Made by a program: the position numbers and the translations under genes
The notes under the pieces: model-generated
Seen by the model: only the letters and a program-made list of their open reading frames with translations
Told to the model about the DNA's origin: nothing
The model's database searches: none
Source of the DNA: Calothrix rhizosoleniae SC01
Lineage (GTDB): Bacteria > Cyanobacteriota > Cyanobacteriia > Cyanobacteriales > Nostocaceae
DNA: 51,111 nucleotides
Direction: 5' to 3'
Assembly (NCBI RefSeq): GCF_900185595.1
Contig: NZ_FYBH01000061.1
Location: 1 to 51,111, forward strand
In this document: in pieces, positions 27,560 through 35,935 of the stretch
Layout of the letters: each line of letters begins with the position of its first letter
Position numbering within the stretch: the stretch's first letter is position 1

Positions 27560-28525
27560 ATGAAAAAAGTCATTTCTATTATCATTAGTCCGATATTATT
27601 GGCAGTCATCTACTCAAAAATTGATTTTTTTCAGCTAGTGCAAGTGCTTGAAGATAGCCATAAATGGTGGATAATAATTAGTTTAAGCATGGTTATACCC
27701 TTAGCGATGCTAACAGCTTGGCGGTTACAACAGCTAATGCCAACAGCGAGCTTGGGATTTGGTGAAGCTAATCGCTTAATTTTATCAGCTAGCGTGCTGA
27801 ATATGATTTTACCTTCAAAAATGGGGGATATAGCTAAGGCTTATTTTATTCAAGATAAGCAGTATTTAAATGGTTCCCTTTCTCTATCTTTGGTCATTTT
27901 TGAAAAAATTTGCGACTTACTATCAATACTACTGTGGTGTGCCTTCGGATTAATTCTCTACCCCCAAAAAGGGTGTTTTTTTTTAACAATTCTCACTAGT
28001 GTGATATTTGGCATATTAATTGGATTTTTTGTGCTTTGCTCTGATAAATTTGCCAAGTTATTTTTTCATATTATCAGTTTTTTCGCTTTTTATAAATTTA
28101 AAAAAACACTAAAAAGAATGCACTCTTCTTGGCAAGAGATGCATAATTATTTTTGGCATAATAAAATTATTTTTTTGAGAACTATAGCCATTTCCATATT
28201 TATTTCCTTTGGGCATTTTTTGCAAATTTGGCTTTTTATTCTTGCTCTCAATGCTTGGACTCCTTTTTTAAATCATATCGCCCTATGTCCATTAGCCATT
28301 TTGGCGGGACTAATACCACTTACTTTTGCGGGGATAGGTACTCGTGATGCTGCTTTTATAGCCTTGTATCAACCATATTTACATGCTCCTACTGCTGCTG
28401 CATTAGGTTTACTCTGTACTTCTCGCTATTTACTCCTAGCAATTGGAGGTATACCTTTTTTAGGACAATATTTATCAGCGATGGGGAAAAAACGCGGATT
28501 TCTCTCAAAAAACAGACATTGGTAG
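27560..28525 (+). CDS. Flippase-like membrane protein, UPF0104/AglD2 type (copy B)
   Basis: A 321-residue paralogue of the protein at 23166, identical over WRLQQLMP, LGFGEANRLIL, LPSKMGDIAKAYF, LLWCAFGLILYPQK and FLQIWLFILALNAW-like blocks, with the same number of membrane segments. The central loop (about 150-190) is the most different, with poly-T/F-rich codons. It follows the QDDARQH copy A by 59 nt and precedes copy B by 101 nt. Proposed role as for copy A; both are retained intact, suggesting separate use. Confidence 0.88.
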   Translation: MKKVISIIISPILLAVIYSKIDFFQLVQVLEDSHKWWIIISLSMVIPLAMLTAWRLQQLMPTASLGFGEANRLILSASVLNMILPSKMGDIAKAYFIQDKQYLNGSLSLSLVIFEKICDLLSILLWCAFGLILYPQKGCFFLTILTSVIFGILIGFFVLCSDKFAKLFFHIISFFAFYKFKKTLKRMHSSWQEMHNYFWHNKIIFLRTIAISIFISFGHFLQIWLFILALNAWTPFLNHIALCPLAILAGLIPLTFAGIGTRDAAFIALYQPYLHAPTAAALGLLCTSRYLLLAIGGIPFLGQYLSAMGKKRGFLSKNRHW

Positions 28526-28626
28526 CTCAAACTATTGTACAATAAAACACTCCATTTAGGCATAATTTATTGCTCTTTATACCCCCATCTCTGCTGTGAT
28601 ATTTACCAAAAAATCAACATATATAT

Positions 28627-30405
28627 ATGTTTACTAATCAAATCCACAGATTATTAATTGCTCCAAATGGCAAATCATCTCGTTGGCAGATGATTTTTTG
28701 GTTTAGCTTAAGCATGGCTGTCTCTATTATTTATGGATTTTTAGCATTACAAAAAGCTTTCAGTGCTGAATATGTTATGCAAGATGATGCACGGCAACAT
28801 GTATTTTGGATGCTAAGATTTGTGGATGAAAACTTATTCCCGAATGACTTGATTGCGGATTATTTTCAATCAGTAGCTCCCCTAGGTTACTCAAGTCTTT
28901 ATCATTCTCTAGCAAATTTGGGAGTCCATCCATTACTATTTAATAAAATCTTACCATCCATATTAGGATTGCTAACAACTGGTTATTGTTTTGGTGTTTG
29001 TCTACAAATTTTACCCATTCCTATTGCCGGGTTTATGGCAACTGTGATGCTAAATCAAAATTTGTGGATGAAGGATGATTTAGCTTCTGGAACCGCAAGA
29101 GGATTTGTATATTTTTTATTTTTAGCATTTTTGTACTATTTATTGCGTAAATCTTTGTTGCCTTGCTTAGTAACAATTGTATTATTAGGAATATTTTATC
29201 CCCAGTGTGTATTTATCAGTGTTGGTATTTTAATACTCCGAATATGTGACTGGCAAACAGGAAATTTTCGTTTGTCACGCCAACGACATAATTATATTTT
29301 CTGCGTAGTGGGGACGGGGGTAGCATTTTCAGTCATGTTAATTTATGCTCTCAAATCTTCTGACTTTGCGCCAGTAATCACCGTGGCTCAAGCAAAGCAA
29401 TTGCCAGAATTATTGTCAGGGGGACGCTCCGCTTTCTTTTTTGATAATCCCTTTATCCATTATCTTGGTGATACTCGTGGCGGTATCTTTTCACCGTGGC
29501 TGTTCTCACCTATAACCCTTTGTTTCGCTTTTTTTCTACCTCGGCTATGGCAATTTCGCGCTAAATATCCCTTACTTGGGCAGTTAACTGAGGAAATTGT
29601 CATTTTACCGCAGATATTAATAATATCAATGGGAATGTTTATTATTGCCCATGTCCTGTTATTTAGACTTTATCTTCCTAGTCGATATATTGGTTACAGT
29701 TTCCGAATTGTTTTAGCTTTATCATCTGCAATTGTATTAACTACAATTTTGGATACTGTGTTATCAAATAATTTTTTCAGAGGTAGAGTAAACCCTCTCC
29801 CACGCAAGTTTTTTGCCTTAAGTTTCACAGCACTGCTTGCCATTTCATTGTTATTTTATTATCCTGTTTTTATTAAAAAATTTCCTAAGCCTACTTATGT
29901 TACAGGTGGTTTTCCCCAGTTATATCAGTTTTTTCAAAAACAACCAAAAGATACCCTAATTGCTTCTCTAGATCGGGAAGTTGACAATTTACCTACATTT
30001 TCTCAACGTTCAATTTTAGCGGGACGAGAATACGCTATTCCTTGGCATTTTGGTTACTATAGTAAGTTTCGCCAGAGAACTAGGGACTTGATTCAAGCTG
30101 AGTATAGTCCCAACTTAGCTGATGTGAAAAATATGATGCAAAAGTATGGTGTGAATTTCTGGTTGTTGAGGAATGACACATTTACCCCAGATTACATCAA
30201 AAAGAATAAATGGCTGAAGCAATACCTGGTAAGTAAGTTAAAGGAGGATGAACTTGTCAAATTAACTAATAATATTTTTCAAGATTTGCAAAAAGGAAGT
30301 GTACCAGCTTTATCAAAGATGATACCTAATTGTACTGCGATAGGAGTTCAAAATTACGTGGTGCTAGATGCAAAATGTATTGCTAATATCGATGAAAATT
30401 CATAA
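28627..30405 (+). CDS. Multi-pass membrane protein with QDDARQH motif (copy B), GT-C-like
   Basis: A 592-residue paralogue of the protein at 25731. D53/D54 lie in VMQDDARQHVFWM; the NLFPNDLIADYFQSVAP, LPSILGLLTTGYCFG and AGREYAIPWHFGYYSKFRQR blocks are shared. It is the last gene of the cluster. The spacing of 101 nt before it may allow a separate promoter. Proposed as a lipid-linked-sugar-dependent transferase by topology only. Confidence 0.8.
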   Translation: MFTNQIHRLLIAPNGKSSRWQMIFWFSLSMAVSIIYGFLALQKAFSAEYVMQDDARQHVFWMLRFVDENLFPNDLIADYFQSVAPLGYSSLYHSLANLGVHPLLFNKILPSILGLLTTGYCFGVCLQILPIPIAGFMATVMLNQNLWMKDDLASGTARGFVYFLFLAFLYYLLRKSLLPCLVTIVLLGIFYPQCVFISVGILILRICDWQTGNFRLSRQRHNYIFCVVGTGVAFSVMLIYALKSSDFAPVITVAQAKQLPELLSGGRSAFFFDNPFIHYLGDTRGGIFSPWLFSPITLCFAFFLPRLWQFRAKYPLLGQLTEEIVILPQILIISMGMFIIAHVLLFRLYLPSRYIGYSFRIVLALSSAIVLTTILDTVLSNNFFRGRVNPLPRKFFALSFTALLAISLLFYYPVFIKKFPKPTYVTGGFPQLYQFFQKQPKDTLIASLDREVDNLPTFSQRSILAGREYAIPWHFGYYSKFRQRTRDLIQAEYSPNLADVKNMMQKYGVNFWLLRNDTFTPDYIKKNKWLKQYLVSKLKEDELVKLTNNIFQDLQKGSVPALSKMIPNCTAIGVQNYVVLDAKCIANIDENS

Positions 30406-30464
30406 ATCCACTTATAATGTATTGCTTTTTACTTGAGATTATACAACTACTTTCCTATGCCAAA

Positions 30465-30497
30465 AACCCAGTCACAATTGACTGAGCTTAGTGGGTT
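30465..30497. terminator. Hairpin after the glycan cluster
   Basis: AACCCA (30465-30470) pairs with TGGGTT (30492-30497) and encloses GTCA-CAAT-TGAC. It lies 60 nt past the last cluster gene. No U-tract follows, so termination is only possible. From here to 30659 no gene is seen. Confidence 0.35.
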
Positions 30498-30659
30498 ATA
30501 TCCCCTGGCTATTTATAAAGTTATTTATAAGCGTAAAAACGTAATCTGATAATGAATACAACACCTATGGGGTACATTTCGGAAAAATGAAATAAAGTGC
30601 GGAAAATTGGTATGGGAGAACAAACAGCAAAAATATGTGTAACTCCCTAATTCCACAAC

Positions 30660-31136
30660 TTAAGCTTTGTTTAACTTGGCGTAACCAAAAGTAACATTAA
30701 ATCGCTGACACCAAATCGCAACGGATTTATAATTATTCAAGTTTACATTGTCAGGAATTGCATAACGCTGGGCACCATTGAAGCTTTTTAAAGCAGACAA
30801 GGTAATGTAATCTCTAGCTCGCAATTTCACGGGTACAGTATTTCTACGATGCAGAACAACCTTAACCTTGGGACCACTAGCAGTAGTAAAACCTCGGTTA
30901 AACTCCAGATAGCGTTTACCATTGATGTTAACAATCTTAGCTATACCTTTCGTGGGATGGTCTTGTTCTGTAGTCACAAAGCTACCAGAGGCTAGTAGTG
31001 AACTGGGTTTAGCTGCAACAGTAGTTTGTGTTGATTTAATTGCTTGGGCTGGTTGTGCATTAATTGCGAATTGTCCAACGCCACCGAATAAAAGAACTGA
31101 TGCGATTGTGGAAGCCGCTAATTTGTTAAGTTTCAT
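30660..31136 (-). CDS. Exported DM13-domain protein
   Basis: A 158-residue protein with a signal peptide (MKLNKLAASTIASVLLFGGVGQF, cleavage near the AQA at residues 30-32) and a C-terminal DM13 domain from about residue 48. The domain shows GSFVTTEQDHPTKGIAKI, LEFNRGFTTASGPKVKVVL, AQRYAIPDNVNLNNYKSVAIWC and RFNVTFGYAKL. The conserved cysteine of the WCQRFNVTFG motif is present; DM13 has been proposed to act in redox or electron transfer, without proof in cyanobacteria. It should be periplasmic. It is monocistronic on the minus strand. Confidence 0.9.
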   Translation of the reverse strand: MKLNKLAASTIASVLLFGGVGQFAINAQPAQAIKSTQTTVAAKPSSLLASGSFVTTEQDHPTKGIAKIVNINGKRYLEFNRGFTTASGPKVKVVLHRRNTVPVKLRARDYITLSALKSFNGAQRYAIPDNVNLNNYKSVAIWCQRFNVTFGYAKLNKA

Positions 31137-31329
31137 TGTGTATTACCTCAAGAAAGTTGTGTTCCTTTGCTTGATTACTAATATCGAACACAACTCTGAG
31201 GGACTAGTGATTGGTAACTGAGGCTTTGATAAGAGTTTTATGAGAAAACTGAGCACAGCTTTTAACAGTTAACAGTTATCAGTTACTGCTTTGCGGTATT
31301 TAGGCTTAAGTTCGCCACCATACCCATTG

Positions 31330-31367
31330 ATAGCTGCTCCCTGCCCCCTGCTCCCTGCTCCCCTGCT
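31330..31367. repeat. CTCCCTGCCCCCTGCTCCC tandem repeat
   Basis: A short tandem repeat immediately past the rlmN stop, the reverse-strand form of the GGGAGCAGGG unit. Confidence 0.6.
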
Positions 31368-31370
31368 TCT

Positions 31371-32450
31371 TTACTTACTGGCTCGCAACTGTCCGCAAGC
31401 TGCATCTGCTTCCAATCCACGGGAATAACGTATACTGACTGCGGTATTATGTTGTTTAAGGACTTGCTCAAATGCTTGGATGCGATCGCTGCTAGGACGT
31501 TGATAATCGACTTCAGAAATGGGATTATAGGGAATTAAATTCACATGGCTTTGGAATCCTCGCAAGCATTTTGCCAATTCCTCAGCATGTTCGGGTAAAT
31601 CATTAAAACCAGCTAGGAGTATATATTCAAAAGATACTCTTCTACCAGTAATTTCCACATATTCCCGACATTCAGCTAGCAAATCGTCAATTTGATAATG
31701 ATGGGCGCTGGGAATCAATTTTTCCCGTAGAGCTTGATTGGGTGCGTGGAGACTCACAGCTAGGGTAATTTGTAGATGGTGCTGGGCTAATTGGCGAATA
31801 CGTCCAGGAATACCTACAGTAGAAACAGTAATATTACGCTGCCCAATACCCACATCTTGATTCAGACATCTAATTGCACCTAAAACATTATCCGTATTCA
31901 GCAATGGTTCCCCTAAACCCATAAACACAATATTACTTACCCGTTGCTGAAAATCTTCTTGGACAGTTAAAACTTGATCGACAATTTCATGGCGTTGTAA
32001 ATTGCGCTGATATCCTCCCTTACCTGTGGCGCAGAAATCACAAGCCATTGGACAACCAACTTGGGTGGATACACAAACAGTAAGTCTATCCAGGGAGTTA
32101 GGATTTTCTCTTCTCTGTTTCCATTTGTAAGTGGGGATACCTACAGTTTCAATCACTTGTCCGTCTGTCAATCGTAATAAATACTTAACCGTGCCATCAG
32201 GAGCTACAGAACGGTGATCTATAGTAGAGCGTCCAATGGGAATTTCTGCTAATTGCGATCGCCATTTTTTCGGAAATACAGAAATATCAGCGAGCGATCG
32301 CACTCCCTGATTATATATCCAATCATGTAGTTGTTTACCTCGGTAAGCAGGTTGTCCTTGTTCCTGTACCCAAGCCTTTAATTCCTCCAAACTTGCACCG
32401 AGTAGGGGAGGAAGGGAAATTGTGGACAGTTGAGGAATGGTGATGGACAT
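31371..32450 (-). CDS. rlmN: 23S rRNA (A2503-C2)/tRNA methyltransferase RlmN
   Basis: A radical-SAM dual-specificity enzyme, 359 residues, that methylates C2 of A2503 in 23S rRNA and A37 in some tRNAs. The [4Fe-4S] motif CPMACDFC (C-x3-C-x2-C) is at about residues 132-139. GLGEPLLN is the SAM-binding GGEP-like loop. The C-terminal DAACGQL carries the second catalytic cysteine, and [14 protein letters not shown] is the N-terminal helical domain. It is on the minus strand, with short tandem repeats at both sides. Confidence 0.97.
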   Translation of the reverse strand: MSITIPQLSTISLPPLLGASLEELKAWVQEQGQPAYRGKQLHDWIYNQGVRSLADISVFPKKWRSQLAEIPIGRSTIDHRSVAPDGTVKYLLRLTDGQVIETVGIPTYKWKQRRENPNSLDRLTVCVSTQVGCPMACDFCATGKGGYQRNLQRHEIVDQVLTVQEDFQQRVSNIVFMGLGEPLLNTDNVLGAIRCLNQDVGIGQRNITVSTVGIPGRIRQLAQHHLQITLAVSLHAPNQALREKLIPSAHHYQIDDLLAECREYVEITGRRVSFEYILLAGFNDLPEHAEELAKCLRGFQSHVNLIPYNPISEVDYQRPSSDRIQAFEQVLKQHNTAVSIRYSRGLEADAACGQLRASK

Positions 32451-32520
32451 AGGAGGGATGGAGGGGAGGAGTGATGGAGGGAAAGAGGGAAGAAAGGAAG
32501 GGTTAAAAGCTCTTAAATCC
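32451..32520. repeat. GGAGGGATGGAGGGGAGG short tandem repeat
   Basis: A purine-rich low-complexity repeat directly upstream of rlmN, in the spacer to the MIF-like gene. Confidence 0.5.
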
Positions 32521-32531
32521 TAACTCTTATA

Positions 32532-32885
32532 CTAGCCAAAAGTTCTACCATTCCAACCCCACATAGCACCTCTCGCATCGGCAAATTCAATGTAAATCCG
32601 ATCTTTAGGTACACCAAGGGTTTGATTAATTTCTTGACAAAAATCCTGACTCATGGATTTAGTTTGTTCTGACTTCATTGTTCCCACACTTTTGATTTCC
32701 AAGTAGCAAACTGGATCAGTATTACCAGCAAAAGTCATGGGTACTTCAGATTCAAATGCCGTCATCACATAGGATTCTGGTTTACCAGTATGTTTAGATA
32801 ACTTAGCTGATAAACTTTTGAGCATTGCCTCAACTTCAGGTTGTGATGGAGTGGATACAGATGTTTGAACTTTAATCAAAGGCAT
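32532..32885 (-). CDS. MIF-like tautomerase
   Basis: A 117-residue member of the macrophage-migration-inhibitory-factor/phenylpyruvate tautomerase family. After the initiator Met, Pro2 (MPLIKVQTSV) is the catalytic base. LSKHTGKPESYVMTAFE and VPKDRIYIEF follow, and MWGWNGRTFG ends the protein as in the family. It probably forms a trimer and tautomerises an enol/keto substrate; the natural one is unknown. It is 81 nt upstream of rlmN on the same strand. Confidence 0.93.
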   Translation of the reverse strand: MPLIKVQTSVSTPSQPEVEAMLKSLSAKLSKHTGKPESYVMTAFESEVPMTFAGNTDPVCYLEIKSVGTMKSEQTKSMSQDFCQEINQTLGVPKDRIYIEFADARGAMWGWNGRTFG

Positions 32886-33034
32886 GGTAGGTATTTGGGA
32901 TTTTAGATTTTAGATTTTGGATTTTAGATTGTAAGCATTGAAACCAAGTTTTCGGTACGCTCCACAGCAGGGGAAAACGGCATTCCCCCTACTCTTGCAA
33001 CTTTTCCACCCCTGCTTCTTCTGGTCAACTGAAA

Positions 33035-33514
33035 TTATCCACCATAGTTCCAACCGGTGGTTGACAATAGTAACTGTTCTCCTTCACGGTGAACTCCAGC
33101 AGCGATGACTTCACCGACATAAACAGTATGATCGCCTTTTTCTACAGCATCAACAACTGTACATTCTACATAGCCTAAAGAGTCAGAAATGATGGGACAA
33201 CCAGTTTCACCGAGATAGAATTCCACATCCTCAAATTTATCACCCACCCGGCGCATGGGCTTAAAGAACTTTTGTGCTAAATCCTTTTGTCCATCTTCTA
33301 GAAAGCTGATAGCAAACACCCCACTATTTTTAATCATTTGATGGGATTTAGAATCTTGCTTCACACAATTGACTATTAAGGGAGGCTGAAAAGAAGCTTG
33401 CATTAACCAGCTAGCTGTAAAGCCATTGACTTCTTCTCCATCCTTCACACCACAGATATACAAACCGTGGGGGATTTTCCGCAACATGGTTTTTTTAGCT
33501 TGCTCGTCCAGCAT
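33035..33514 (-). CDS. Flavin reductase-like FMN-binding protein
   Basis: A 159-residue split-barrel protein of the flavin reductase domain family. It has RKIPHGLYICGV, NGFTASWLMQASFQPPLIV (typical FMN-contacting block at about 29-48), AISFLEDGQKDLA and GDHTVYVGEVIAAG. It is a stand-alone domain, unlike the C-terminal domains of flavodiiron proteins, which it resembles. The likely activity is NAD(P)H:flavin reduction. The start ATG has GGGGA upstream at a suitable distance. Confidence 0.88.
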   Translation of the reverse strand: MLDEQAKKTMLRKIPHGLYICGVKDGEEVNGFTASWLMQASFQPPLIVNCVKQDSKSHQMIKNSGVFAISFLEDGQKDLAQKFFKPMRRVGDKFEDVEFYLGETGCPIISDSLGYVECTVVDAVEKGDHTVYVGEVIAAGVHREGEQLLLSTTGWNYGG

Positions 33515-33579
33515 CAGTTAATTCCCCTAATTAATTTCACATGTTTAAGTGTATCGGATTTCAGTTATTCAGGTAACAG

Positions 33580-33785
33580 TTGTTAGTTGTTAGTTGTTAG
33601 TTGTTGGTTGTTAGTTGTTAGTTGTTGGTTGGTGGTTGATGGTTAACTATCAAAATTTCTTCTCCTTGTCCCCCTGCTCCCTGCTCCCTGCTCCCCTGCT
33701 CCCTGCTCCCTGCTCCCTGCTCCCCTGCTCCCCACACTCCCCACACTCCTTCACTCCCTCACTCCCTCACTCCTCCCCTCCTCCC
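33580..33785. repeat. Two adjacent short tandem repeat arrays
   Basis: A TTGTTAG/TTGTTGG heptamer array (33580-33640) is followed by a CTCCCTGCTCCC/CACTCCCTCACTCC array (33665-33785). The second runs into the 3' end of cobM and encodes its last residues. A plus-strand open frame across it is repeat-driven and not a gene. Confidence 0.75.
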
Positions 33786-34546
33786 CTAGGGCGAAATAAA
33801 TGGCTATGCTCTGGATGATATAAACGGGAGCGTGCTTTAACTTCCCTTAATGCAGGGCTAATCACATATAGGGTAGTGCGAATCAATTTTTCTTGATGGG
33901 TACAATCTGCCATTTGATTGAGGGGGACAATGAAAGTTTTTTCATCATGCCAGCCTAGACGATAACAAATTGCAACGGGGGTATCTGGGGGATAATGTTC
34001 TAAAAGCTGTGTTTGGGCATTTTCTACATGACGCGCCGCCAAATACAGACATAGACTAGCTTGATGGGCAGCAAGGCTAGTTAATTCTTCCCTCGCTGGG
34101 ACTTGTGTGCGCCCACTAATGCGGGTAAGGATAATAGTCTGCACCAACCCAGGAACAGTTAATTCTACTTTTAAATTCGCAGCAGCAGCTTGAAAAGCAC
34201 TGATCCCAGGTACAACCTCAAAGGGGATATCTGCCTCTGCTAAGAGCTGCATTTGTTCGTGAATCGCACTATAAAGACTGGGATCCCCAGAATGAAGACG
34301 AACCACTGATTTATGCGATCGCACTTCCTTAATCATAATCGGCAGAATATCTTCTAAGGTCTTATTGGCAGTCCGAATAATTTCTGCATCAGATTTACAC
34401 AAGTCTAAAATCTCTGCGGGTACTAAAGAATCTGCAAACAAAATAACATCTGCGCTTTCCAAAATTTTTTGGGCTCTAACTGTTAACAGGTCTGGGTTAC
34501 CAGGGCCAGCACCCACGATATACACAGATGATTTTAGACTTTTCAT
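33767..34546 (-). CDS. cobM: Precorrin-4 C11-methyltransferase
   Basis: A 259-residue SAM-dependent methyltransferase of the tetrapyrrole methylase family in cobalamin synthesis. YIVGAGPGNPDLLTVRAQ is at the N-terminus, RLHSGDPSLYSAIHEQM at about 83-99, and VPGISAFQAAAA at about 117-128. SGRTQVPAREEL and the CYRLGWHDE block point to the CobM/CbiF subgroup. The tail LFRPRGGGEE is supplied by the adjacent tandem repeat. No other cob gene and no cobalamin riboswitch were seen nearby. lgt lies upstream on the same strand. Confidence 0.93.
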   Translation of the reverse strand: MKSLKSSVYIVGAGPGNPDLLTVRAQKILESADVILFADSLVPAEILDLCKSDAEIIRTANKTLEDILPIMIKEVRSHKSVVRLHSGDPSLYSAIHEQMQLLAEADIPFEVVPGISAFQAAAANLKVELTVPGLVQTIILTRISGRTQVPAREELTSLAAHQASLCLYLAARHVENAQTQLLEHYPPDTPVAICYRLGWHDEKTFIVPLNQMADCTHQEKLIRTTLYVISPALREVKARSRLYHPEHSHLFRPRGGGEE

Positions 34547-34696
34547 GTATTATTTACAGCAATAGATTTAAGTATTATTTTTTATCTGAAATGGGCAAGA
34601 AATACCGGAAAAAAATTTTTTCGAGATTTTCTCAGTACCTTTCCGGATTGGAACCCTTTTCCTAGTAGATAGAAGTGGTAGATGCACCCTGGTTAA

Positions 34697-34726
34697 GCCC
34701 TAGAGAATACTCTGGGGCATTTTTTG
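34697..34726 (+). terminator. Plus-strand intrinsic terminator with no gene upstream
   Basis: GCCCTAGAG (34697-34705), loop AATA, CTCTGGGGC (34710-34718), then ATTTTTTG. The stem is 9 bp with one G-U pair. The flanking genes cobM and lgt are both on the minus strand, where this hairpin lacks a U-tract, so it looks made for a plus-strand transcript. The 34547-34696 segment before it has no reading frame. Confidence 0.55.
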
Positions 34727-34729
34727 TAC

Positions 34730-35590
34730 TTAATCACTTTTGTTGGGAGAAACAACGTCAGGTAATTGACGTTTAACCACATATAACCAAGCCAAACCAG
34801 CCAAACCCAAACCAATACCCACTAAACTGATAACTTGCGCCATTTTTAGAGGACCTAGCATGAGGCTATCAGTACGCAAACCTTCAATCCATAGTCTTCC
34901 TAGGCTGTAAGTTGGTAAATAAAGTAGAGCTAATGTTCCAACCTTCAGCTTTGATTTATTCCGCAAACCCCGCAGAAATATAAACATTAACAATAGGAAT
35001 ACCATTACATTCCACAGAGACTCATAGAGAAATGTGGGATGAAAATATTCAAAATTAGCTAATTCTGGGGGACGACGAACCAAGGGAATATATAACTTCC
35101 AGGGTAAATCAGTGGGACTGCCAAAAGCTTCAGAATTAAAGAAATTACCCCAACGACCAATAGCTTGTCCTAAAATTAGGGAAGGAGCAACTAAATCAGC
35201 AAGTTGCCAGAAAGAAACCCGATTTAGTTTAGCAAAAATTAGAGCCGCGATCGCACCACCAATAATCGCCCCATGAATGGCAATCCCTCCTTGCCAAATG
35301 GCAATGATTTGCTCTGGATGAGAAACATATTTTTGCCATTCAAAGATTACATAGTATAGCCTTGCCCCAGGAATTGCCCCAATTACCAACCAAATAGCTA
35401 AATCACTGAGCAAATCCGGATTTACATGGCGGCGTTTCGCCAAATATTGGGACAGGTTAACACCAATTAATACGGCTGTAGCAATTAATAAACCATACCA
35501 ACGAATAGTAATTGCCCCCAATTTTACCAGAATTGGACCGGGAGAAGTAAACTGAAAAGCCAAGGGCAATGTGGAAAGATCCAGCACCAT
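34730..35590 (-). CDS. lgt: Prolipoprotein diacylglyceryl transferase
   Basis: Lgt transfers diacylglyceryl from phosphatidylglycerol to the lipobox cysteine of prolipoproteins in the inner membrane. The 286-residue protein has about seven membrane segments. Visible family blocks are [15 protein letters not shown] near residue 27, [12 protein letters not shown] at about 100-111, and the Lgt signature [13 protein letters not shown] at about 145-157, with the [11 protein letters not shown] segment and GLRTDSL later. The 12 nt after the stop lead into a hairpin. Confidence 0.97.
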   Translation of the reverse strand: MVLDLSTLPLAFQFTSPGPILVKLGAITIRWYGLLIATAVLIGVNLSQYLAKRRHVNPDLLSDLAIWLVIGAIPGARLYYVIFEWQKYVSHPEQIIAIWQGGIAIHGAIIGGAIAALIFAKLNRVSFWQLADLVAPSLILGQAIGRWGNFFNSEAFGSPTDLPWKLYIPLVRRPPELANFEYFHPTFLYESLWNVMVFLLLMFIFLRGLRNKSKLKVGTLALLYLPTYSLGRLWIEGLRTDSLMLGPLKMAQVISLVGIGLGLAGLAWLYVVKRQLPDVVSPNKSD

Positions 35591-35750
35591 GCAAAAATAC
35601 CTAGAAGAAAGTAGTATACAAAATTATCAGTTGCTTAGAGACGTAATGTATCGCCTGGGGGATAATAAAAGTTATAGAATAGATTTTAAGTTGTCTGTGA
35701 GGAAAAATAGGCAATGAAATTATCTTCCCAGATAAAAACAACCAAAATTC

Positions 35751-35858
35751 GGCGTTGCTGAATTGCAGTGTGAATTTATTTTTATTGTTCGATTAATAAC
35801 CCCTCAATCCACCGGAATAGGGGATTAGGGCAAAATCATAGCTGTGATCAGCAACGCC
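35751..35858. mobile_element. 108-bp MITE-like element with 11-bp inverted ends
   Basis: GGCGTTGCTGA (35751-35761) and TCAGCAACGCC (35848-35858) are perfect inverted repeats enclosing 86 bp without coding capacity. A solo copy of the end lies at 6274. The palindrome CCTGAATTCAGG follows at 35865. No clear target-site duplication was seen. Confidence 0.65.
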
Positions 35859-35935
35859 CAAAAACCTGAATTCAGGACAAGCTAATCGGCGTTAGCTATA
35901 ATCTCTTCCAAAACAAGCGAGGTATCAAAAAGATT

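Noticed and set aside
33580-33785. Tandem repeats as a CRISPR array
   Set aside because: Units are 7-12 bp without unique spacers, and no cas gene is near.
33615-33818. Plus-strand frame through the CTCCCTGCTCCC array
   Set aside because: Entirely made of tandem repeat units (SLLPAPLLPAPCSLLP...), hence an artefact.
34547-34696. Cobalamin riboswitch in front of cobM
   Set aside because: No B12-box-like sequence or matching fold was recognised on the minus strand.
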